A stretch of 17,762 nt of DNA, from assembly GCA_021129895.1 (NCBI GenBank), contig JAJOKL010000155.1, positions 1 through 17,762 of the forward strand, read 5' to 3'. Under the pieces are notes generated by a model, which searched no databases, was not told the origin of the DNA, and saw only the letters and a program-made list of their open reading frames with translations. The DNA is from Candidatus Bipolaricaulota bacterium (GTDB lineage: Bacteria; Bipolaricaulota; Bipolaricaulia; Bipolaricaulales; Bipolaricaulaceae). Of this stretch, positions 13,694 to 17,762 are shown piece by piece. Positions within the stretch are counted from its first letter, which is position 1, and every line of letters begins with the position of its first letter. Both the position numbers and the translations under genes were made by a program.

Positions 13694-15237
13694 CCCTTCA
13701 TTCCTCCCATGTACAGCCCGGCCGTCTCGCGGTCCACCTCGGCGGGGGTGGTGATGGCGGTGAAGGTCCCCACGTACATGAACGCCACCCGATCCGAGAG
13801 CTCGAGTACCTCGTCGAGATCGGCGGAGACGAGGAGGATCGCCTTCCCGGCGTCGCGCATCTCCAGGAGGATATCGCGGATGTACTCGGCGGCCCCGATA
13901 TCGAGGCCCCGGGTGGGCTGGGCCGCGATCACCACCTCGGGTTCCTGGGAGAGCTCCCGCCCCACGATGAGCTTCTGTTGGTTGCCGCCGGAGAGGGATT
14001 TCGCCGGGGCCTCGCGGCCCGGCGCCTGGATGGAGAACCTCTCGATGAGCTCCCGGACGTGGGCGAAGACCTCCCCCCACTTGAGCATCGCCAGGCGGCC
14101 CAGGAACCGGGGGGAGCGTTGTCTCCCCAGGATCGCGTTCTCCGCCACGGTGAAGGACAGGATCAACCCGTATTTCCACCGGTCCTCGGGGATGTGGGCG
14201 AGGCCCAACCGGTAGAGCTCCAGGGGAGGTAGCCCGAGGATCTCCCTACCCCGCAGCCGCACCGAACCCTTTCCTTCCCGCAGGCCGCAGATCGCCTCCA
14301 CCAGCTCCGTCTGTCCGTTTCCCTCCACGCCCGCGATCCCCAGGATCTCCCCCGGGTAGAGCTCGAAGGAGATCCCCTTCACCGCCTCGCCGCCGCTATC
14401 GGCGGGGACGTGGAGATCCTCCACCACCAGGGCGGGCTCTCGCGCGCGTTCCGCGCCGACGCGGCGTTCCTCCACCGGGATCTCGGTCATCAGCTCCACG
14501 GGGCGCCTCCCACGCGCCCGGAACTCCGCCCCCACCATCATCCGGGCTAGCTCCTTGGCGCTCGTCTCCCGGGTCATCACCTCCCCCACCACCTCGCCGC
14601 GGCGGAGCACGGTCACCCGATCCGTTATCTCCAGGACCTCCCGGAGCTTGTGGGTGATGAACACGATCCCCACCCCCTCCTCCTCCTTGAGACGGCGGAG
14701 GAAGTTGAACAGCTCCTCCGTCTCCACCGGGGTCAGGACGGAGGTGGGCTCATCCAGGATGAGCACCCGCACCGCGCGGGAGAGGACCTTGAGGATCTCC
14801 ACCCGCTGCCTCTCCCCCACGGCGAGGTTCTCCACCGGGGTATCCAGGGGAACCCCCAGGCCCGTCCGTTCCATGAGCTCTTCGATGGAGGCCCGCAGGG
14901 CCTGGTCCGCGGGGCGGCCCGTCCCCAGGGCGATGTTCTCCAGGGCGGTGAAGTTGGCCACCAGGGCGAAGTGCTGGTGGACCATCCCGATCCCACAAGT
15001 CAGGGCGTCCTTGGGGGAATGGAGCCGCACGGGCACGCCCCCGAGGAGGAGGCGCCCCGAGGTGGGAGGGAGGAGGCCGGAGATCATCTTGGTCAGGGTA
15101 GTCTTGCCCGCACCGTTCTCCCCCAGGAGCCCCTGGATCTCGCCGGGGCGGATCTCAAAGTCCACCCCCCTTAGGGCCACAGTCCCATCAAGGTACACTT
15201 TGACGATCCTTTCCGCTTTTAGTAGGGGTTCCGGCAT
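13690..15237 (-). CDS. Nucleoside-type ABC transporter ATP-binding protein, two nucleotide-binding domains
   Basis: 515 residues, two fused ABC domains as in NupO/YufO. Domain 1: Walker A GENGAGKT (39-46), VHQHFALV (87-94), degenerate signature LAVGERQRVEILK (138-150), Walker B VLILDEPTS (158-166), switch ITHK (194-197). Domain 2: degenerate Walker A GVEGNGQTEL (303-312), signature LSGGNQQKLIVGREL (415-429), and Walker B VVIAAQPTRGLD (435-446), where Gln440 replaces the catalytic Glu. That replacement is usual in this subfamily and implies one main hydrolysis site. VELMTEIPVEERRVGAERARE (247-267) links the halves. ATG 15237 has no clear Shine-Dalgarno and lies 63 nt after the binding-protein gene, beyond a strong hairpin. 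Confidence 0.94.
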   Translation of the reverse strand: MPEPLLKAERIVKVYLDGTVALRGVDFEIRPGEIQGLLGENGAGKTTLTKMISGLLPPTSGRLLLGGVPVRLHSPKDALTCGIGMVHQHFALVANFTALENIALGTGRPADQALRASIEELMERTGLGVPLDTPVENLAVGERQRVEILKVLSRAVRVLILDEPTSVLTPVETEELFNFLRRLKEEEGVGIVFITHKLREVLEITDRVTVLRRGEVVGEVMTRETSAKELARMMVGAEFRARGRRPVELMTEIPVEERRVGAERAREPALVVEDLHVPADSGGEAVKGISFELYPGEILGIAGVEGNGQTELVEAICGLREGKGSVRLRGREILGLPPLELYRLGLAHIPEDRWKYGLILSFTVAENAILGRQRSPRFLGRLAMLKWGEVFAHVRELIERFSIQAPGREAPAKSLSGGNQQKLIVGRELSQEPEVVIAAQPTRGLDIGAAEYIRDILLEMRDAGKAILLVSADLDEVLELSDRVAFMYVGTFTAITTPAEVDRETAGLYMGGMKG

Positions 15238-15256
15238 CAGGGAATATTAGCGGAAA

Positions 15257-15285
15257 CGGGGGAGGGGCTACCAACCCCTCCCCCG
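15257..15285 (-). terminator. Attenuator-like hairpin between the binding-protein gene and the ATPase gene
   Basis: Perfect 11-bp stem (arms 15257-15267 and 15275-15285, GGGGGAGGGG against CCCCTCCCCC plus a closing C-G) with a 7-nt loop. On the minus strand it is followed by TTTCC, so there is only a short T-run. It starts 15 nt after the binding-protein stop and resembles the hairpin after phnD at 1797-1821 in composition. Likely partial termination or mRNA stabilisation favouring the binding protein. Confidence 0.6.
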
Positions 15286-15300
15286 ACGGTCCGCACGGGT

Positions 15301-16479
15301 TTACTCACGCACGAGCGGGTAGAGCTCGCGCACCTTGAGCATCTCCTCCCGGGTCGTGGGCTTGGGCACCACGATCTCCCCGGCGAGGATCTTCTCCTCG
15401 AGTTCGTCCACGGCCTTCCAGATCCAGGTGGGAAGAGAAGCTCGCATGGCGGCCCAGTTCGCGGCGATCTCGGGCCTTTCCTCCGCGCTGATGGCGCCCG
15501 CGGCGACGCCGAAGTCGATGAAGTCCAGGAGATCCAGGAACCGGGAGATCCCCACGCCCTCGTTGGCGAGGCTCATGCGGAGGATGCGGCCGCCCTCGAA
15601 CGTGCCCTCGTGGACCATCCTAATGGCAGTGTAACAGCCCACGTCCACGCGCTTCATCATCGAGGCGATGACCTTGTTGCCGTCGCCCATCCAGTCCTGG
15701 TTGGCGTCGACCCCGATCATGAAGGGTGGGCCGGCCTCACGGCCGAGCTCCTCCAGCTTCTCGGTGACCGCCTCCAAGATCCCGACCCCTAGGGGGCCGG
15801 CAACGTTGTAGACCGCCACCGCCCCCTTCTCGATCTGGGCCTCTGCGGCGGCCTTCCCCTTCGCGATATCGGAGAAGGTGCCGGTATAGACCCAGAGGAG
15901 CCCCACGTTGGGCTCCTCCCCGGTGACCTCGGCATACTTCCTCAGCCCCCAGTCGATCCCGAACCGGTAGCCCGCCTCGAAGCGGTAGAGGACCGGGATC
16001 TCGATCCCGAGCACGATCCCGACATAGGGATAGCCGTAATGGGCGGCGAGCATCCCCGCCAGGGCCCCCACCAGGGCGGACCCCTCCTGTTCCTCGAAGA
16101 TGATGGAGAGGACGTTGGGCTGGTCCACCACCGCGTCGATGATGGCGAACTTCTGGTCGGGGAACTCGGGGGCCACCTGGTTCAGGGCGTCGGCCTGGAG
16201 GAACCCCACGCAGATGATGAGGTCGAAGACCCCGGCCCGGGCGGCGTGGCGGAGGTTGGGGAGGAAATCGGCGGCGGTGACCGCCTCGGTCACCGTCATC
16301 TCCCAGCCGAAGTCCCGGACCGCCTCCTCGGTGCCCTTGAACCCCATGTCGTTGAAGGAGAGGTCCCCGCGGCCACCGATGTCCAGGATGAGCGCCACCC
16401 GCCCCTGGGGCTGCTGCCCAGCCAGAGGGAGGGCGAGGAGCGCCAACACCGCAAGTCCTACCAGAAACCGCCTGTACAC
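15301..16479 (-). CDS. BMP-family nucleoside ABC transporter substrate-binding protein
   Basis: Exported substrate-binding protein of the BMP/PnrA-like family, whose studied members bind nucleosides. N-terminal signal peptide MYRRFLVGLAVLALLALPLAG-QQ has basic, hydrophobic and cleavage regions but no lipobox cysteine, so it is a soluble periplasmic form. Visible family motifs: GGRGDLSFNDMGFKGTEEA, LIICVGFLQADAL, FAIIDAV, FEEQEGSALVGALAGMLA, GYRFGIDWGL, IGVDANQDWMGDGNKVIASMMKRVD. Of several in-frame GTG codons (16488, 16485, 16479), I chose 16479 because AAGGGG lies eight bases before it; the GTG at 16488 overlaps that Shine-Dalgarno. This gives 392 residues. It is the first gene of the importer operon, with a promoter candidate at 16526-16554 and a hairpin after its stop. 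Confidence 0.93.
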   Translation of the reverse strand: MYRRFLVGLAVLALLALPLAGQQPQGRVALILDIGGRGDLSFNDMGFKGTEEAVRDFGWEMTVTEAVTAADFLPNLRHAARAGVFDLIICVGFLQADALNQVAPEFPDQKFAIIDAVVDQPNVLSIIFEEQEGSALVGALAGMLAAHYGYPYVGIVLGIEIPVLYRFEAGYRFGIDWGLRKYAEVTGEEPNVGLLWVYTGTFSDIAKGKAAAEAQIEKGAVAVYNVAGPLGVGILEAVTEKLEELGREAGPPFMIGVDANQDWMGDGNKVIASMMKRVDVGCYTAIRMVHEGTFEGGRILRMSLANEGVGISRFLDLLDFIDFGVAAGAISAEERPEIAANWAAMRASLPTWIWKAVDELEEKILAGEIVVPKPTTREEMLKVRELYPLVRE

Positions 16480-16525
16480 GAACACCACCCCTTTTTGGAG
16501 AGCCCAAAGGCCCCAGTATCACCGT

Positions 16526-16554
16526 ATTCTACCGGCCTGCCCCTCGAGGAGCAA
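16526..16554 (-). promoter_or_regulatory. Candidate sigma70-type promoter of the nucleoside-importer operon
   Basis: Minus-strand TTGCTC (16549-16554), a 17-bp spacer, then TAGAAT (16526-16531, 5 of 6 to TATAAT). Transcription would begin near 16519, giving a leader of about 40 nt before the GTG at 16479. The -35 match is weak (3 of 6), so this is the best-fitting candidate rather than a certain promoter. Confidence 0.45.
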
Positions 16555-16665
16555 GCCGCCCGGCCAGCTTGCCCAGGGCCCACCAAGGCTTGCTTGCTAT
16601 GCGCCCCAAGCTCCCACCTGGACCCTCCTGGATCCAGGTTGGGATTACCCATCGTCGCATCGTCA

Positions 16666-16801
16666 CCACCCGGGGATTCTGGTACTGGCCCCCTGCGTGG
16701 TGTTTTCACCCACCGGGTGAACGAACTCGGAGGCCCCATCCGCGGCTCTCAACCAAGGAATCCCAACAGTCGTGTGCCTGGTTCCCGGAACCGGGTCTAA
16801 G
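16666..16801 (-). repeat. Structured leader-like repeat, copy A
   Basis: Same orientation as copy B (17448-17568). The best-matching block is 16666-16741, about three quarters or more identical by eye; a second block at 16776-16801 contains GGTTCCCGGAACC. On the minus strand it can fold an inner hairpin TTCACCC-GGT-GGGTGAA enclosed by GGCCTCC/GGGGGCC, plus a 5' hairpin GGTTC-CGG-GAACC. It lies between the cyclodeaminase gene and the nucleoside-importer promoter. Unlike copy B it is not directly followed by a recognised gene. Confidence 0.6.
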
Positions 16802-16817
16802 CTGGGTTCTCCCCTGT

Positions 16818-17438
16818 TCAGGCTGGCAGCCAGCGCTGCAGGTCCGGCTCCAAGGCACTCCGCAGCGCCTCCGCCGCCGCGGCCGCCTCCGCGGCGATGG
16901 TAGATCTCTCCTTCGCCATCTCCTCCAGAAATCCGGGGTCCTTGATCCCCAGACAGTTGGCATCCACGTTACAGAGGGCCGCCTCTACCGCGGCCAGGGC
17001 CAGTGCCCCGGCGGAGGCGAGATCGCTTCTCGCGCTTTTGGGGCAATGGGGCACGAACTCCCTGGCCAGGGTGAGGACTTCCCGGGTCAGCTTCGCCGTG
17101 CTCAGGGGCACCTCCGCCGCCCCACGCAGGGCAGCTTGCAGAGCAACCCGGCGGGCTTCCGCCTCCTCCGGGGTCCCCTTAGGCAGCCGAAGGGCGGCGG
17201 CCACCCGGTCGTAGGCTTCGACATCCCGCTGGGCCAGGGAGAGCAGCTCCTCCCGCAATTCCCCTGCCTTGGCGATGGTATGCGAGACCTCATCGCCCCG
17301 GCGGGCGGCGAGCTCGGCCACCATCCCCGCCAAAGCGGCGGCCATGGCCCCGGCCAGGGCCGCTGCCGCTCCCCCGCCTGGGGTGGGAGAGGACGAGGAA
17401 AGCTCGCTTAAGAACTCGGCCAGCTGCTTAGCGCGCAT
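16818..17438 (-). CDS. Cyclodeaminase/cyclohydrolase family protein (FTCD_C; FchA-like)
   Basis: 206 residues, all-alpha fold expected, soluble. The N-terminal signature LSSSSPTPGGGAAAALAGAMAAALAGMVAELA (13-44) is diagnostic for the FTCD_C/formiminotransferase-cyclodeaminase C-terminal family. KLTREVLTLAREF (about 116-128) and SDLASAGALALAAVEAALCNVDANCLGIKD (about 137-166) also fit. Stand-alone members of this size include methenyltetrahydrofolate cyclohydrolase FchA of acetogens and formiminotetrahydrofolate cyclodeaminase; the sequence alone does not choose between them. No hut or folD gene is visible nearby. ATG 17438 has only GGGTGG nine bases upstream. It appears monocistronic, with its own promoter and a structured leader (copy B), and is flanked on both sides by the repeat. 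Confidence 0.9.
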   Translation of the reverse strand: MRAKQLAEFLSELSSSSPTPGGGAAAALAGAMAAALAGMVAELAARRGDEVSHTIAKAGELREELLSLAQRDVEAYDRVAAALRLPKGTPEEAEARRVALQAALRGAAEVPLSTAKLTREVLTLAREFVPHCPKSARSDLASAGALALAAVEAALCNVDANCLGIKDPGFLEEMAKERSTIAAEAAAAAEALRSALEPDLQRWLPA

Positions 17439-17447
17439 CGACTATTA

Positions 17448-17568
17448 CCACCCGGATATCCGTGTACTGGCCCCTGCGCGGTGCTGTCACCCCCTGGGTG
17501 AACAAGCTCGGGGGCCCAATCGGTGCTTCCCCACATCAAATTTGACCCGGTTCCCGGGCCGGGCCCAA
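17448..17568 (-). repeat. Structured leader-like repeat, copy B
   Basis: Occupies essentially the whole predicted 5' untranslated region of the cyclodeaminase gene, ending ten bases before its ATG. It can fold TCACCC-AGG-GGGTGA inside GGCCCC/GGGGCC, preceded by CCCGG-GAA-CCGGG. The stems persist in copy A while loop bases differ, as expected of an RNA element. I did not recognise a known riboswitch core by eye. Confidence 0.6.
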
Positions 17569-17595
17569 GTCTACTCCAAAACTGTCCCTGGACAA
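17568..17595 (-). promoter_or_regulatory. Candidate promoter of the cyclodeaminase gene
   Basis: Minus-strand TTGTCC (17590-17595), 16-bp spacer, TAGACT (17568-17573), each 4 of 6 to consensus. Its -10 box sits at the very edge of repeat copy B, so the repeat would be transcribed almost from its first base. Confidence 0.4.
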
Positions 17596-17641
17596 CACCC
17601 CTCCGGGGAGGGGGCTCGATGTGGTGCGCATCTTGTCGGGG

Positions 17642-17670
17642 TTGCACTGGGTGGCGGGGTGGGGTATGAT
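17642..17670 (+). promoter_or_regulatory. Candidate plus-strand promoter at the right edge
   Basis: TTGCAC (17642-17647), 17-bp spacer, TATGAT (17665-17670, 5 of 6). The start of transcription would fall inside the palindrome at 17674-17689, leaving a very short leader before the ATG at 17695. Confidence 0.5.
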
Positions 17671-17673
17671 TCC

Positions 17674-17689
17674 GAACGAACGTTCGTTC
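17674..17689. promoter_or_regulatory. 16-bp perfect palindrome, TetR-type operator candidate
   Basis: GAACGAACGTTCGTTC is self-complementary throughout and lies three bases after the -10 box, where a bound repressor would block the promoter. Operators of this form (AACGAACGTTCGTT) are common for TetR-family repressors. The repressor itself is not visible in the window; it may be the gene that starts at 17695. Confidence 0.55.
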
Positions 17690-17694
17690 TAAAC

Positions 17695-17762
17695 ATGGGG
17701 GGGAAGCTTTTTGAAAAGCGAGTTCTGCGGACTTCTGAGGAGCGGCAAGCCGGGCAGGGGCG
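17695..17762 (+). CDS. Possible gene start, partial, runs off the right edge
   Basis: ATG followed by an open frame of 22 codons (begins MGGKLFEKRVLRTSEERQ) to the window end, 24 nt after the -10 box and just after the palindrome. There is no Shine-Dalgarno, so translation would be from a nearly leaderless message. Too short to assign; a TetR-family regulator would fit the operator, but nothing in the 22 residues proves it. Confidence 0.3.
   Translation, partial: MGGKLFEKRVLRTSEERQAGQG

Larger units (their letters stand above)
16480..16817. other. Intergenic region without a supported gene
   Basis: 338 bp between the cyclodeaminase stop and the binding-protein start. It contains the promoter candidate (16526-16554), a 12-bp palindrome CCTGGATCCAGG (16627-16638) and repeat copy A (16666-16801). 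Short open frames here show no family features and are not called. Lower coding-like organisation than the neighbours suggests regulatory or decayed sequence. Confidence 0.7.
17439..17694. other. Divergent regulatory region
   Basis: 256 bp between the cyclodeaminase gene and the possible plus-strand gene at the edge. It contains repeat copy B, a minus-strand promoter candidate, a small hairpin (CCCCTC-CGGG-GAGGGG, 17598-17613), and a plus-strand promoter with a perfect palindrome. No coding sequence is supported inside it. Confidence 0.65.

Noticed and set aside
12785..14215. Very long plus-strand open frame opposite the permease and ATPase genes
   Set aside because: It lies antisense to strongly supported genes, is rich in Gly, Arg, Glu and Pro as expected of a GC-rich mirror frame, and has no recognisable domain. 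The same applies to the other long plus-strand frames.
16458..16739. 93-codon minus-strand open frame across the intergenic region before the nucleoside-importer operon
   Set aside because: It overlaps the start of the binding-protein gene and the repeat, has no family features, and its composition looks like a shadow of GC-rich non-coding sequence.
16818..17568. Known folate or purine riboswitch (THF, ZTP/pfl) upstream of the cyclodeaminase gene
   Set aside because: I looked for the conserved cores, such as the pfl 3' GCCUGGGC element, and did not find them in copy B; the element is reported as unassigned.
16666..17568. Cyclodeaminase gene as cargo of an insertion element, with the two repeats as its ends
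   Set aside because: The repeats are direct, diverged and internally structured, with no transposase or target duplication. Regulatory leaders explain copy B's exact fit to the 5' UTR better, though the idea is not excluded.
17598..17613. Hairpin CCCCTC/GAGGGG as a terminator
   Set aside because: No T-run follows it on either strand, and its position upstream of two divergent promoters does not fit termination of a gene in this window.

Overview
The window is GC-rich and almost entirely coding, with nearly every gene on the minus strand. Read in the direction of transcription (right to left) the layout is: (1) a short right-edge segment with a plus-strand promoter, a 16-bp perfect palindrome and a possible gene start that runs off the window; (2) a stand-alone cyclodeaminase/cyclohydrolase-family gene (FTCD_C/FchA type, one-carbon folate metabolism) bracketed by two copies of a diverged, structured repeat of about 120-136 bp; (3) a nucleoside-type ABC importer (BMP-family binding protein, two-domain ATPase, two permeases); (4) a PfkB-family kinase and a BtpA/SgcQ-family TIM-barrel protein; (5) a tight pyrimidine cluster pyrB-pyrI-pyrC-pyrF-pyrK-pyrD-pyrE, covering every de novo UMP step after carbamoyl phosphate; (6) a DUF523/TudS-like three-cysteine protein and a second BtpA paralog; (7) a phosphonate/phosphite-type ABC importer in the order phnD (5'-truncated), phnC, phnE (cut by the left edge).

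Genes from the importer to phnE are packed with stop/start overlaps of 4 to 41 nt or very short gaps, so much of this could be one long transcript or a few coupled ones. The two largest gaps downstream of the first promoter follow the two solute-binding-protein genes, and each holds a similar GC-rich hairpin. That fits high expression of binding proteins with attenuation of the membrane components. A best-fit promoter lies before the nucleoside importer and another before the cyclodeaminase gene. The pyrB start region carries two hairpins, one of them terminator-like, which is a candidate control point for the pyrimidine genes.

The organism is a bacterium. Separate PyrB and PyrI, class 1B PyrD/PyrK, Thermus-type PyrE, a FchA-like gene and GC-rich compact operons fit a thermophilic or anaerobic lineage. 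Bipolaricaulota/Acetothermia is my best guess from general knowledge, with low confidence and no search behind it.

The most interesting reading is functional. A nucleoside importer, an unassigned PfkB kinase, two BtpA barrels of unknown substrate and a TudS-like putative desulfidase are wired into the pyrimidine pathway. This suggests an undescribed route for salvage of (possibly modified) nucleosides. Other points of note are the repeated leader element, a truncated phnD with a cysteine-rich insert, and a tandem repeat that inserted in frame into pyrF. No tRNA, rRNA, CRISPR array, transposase or integrase was seen.
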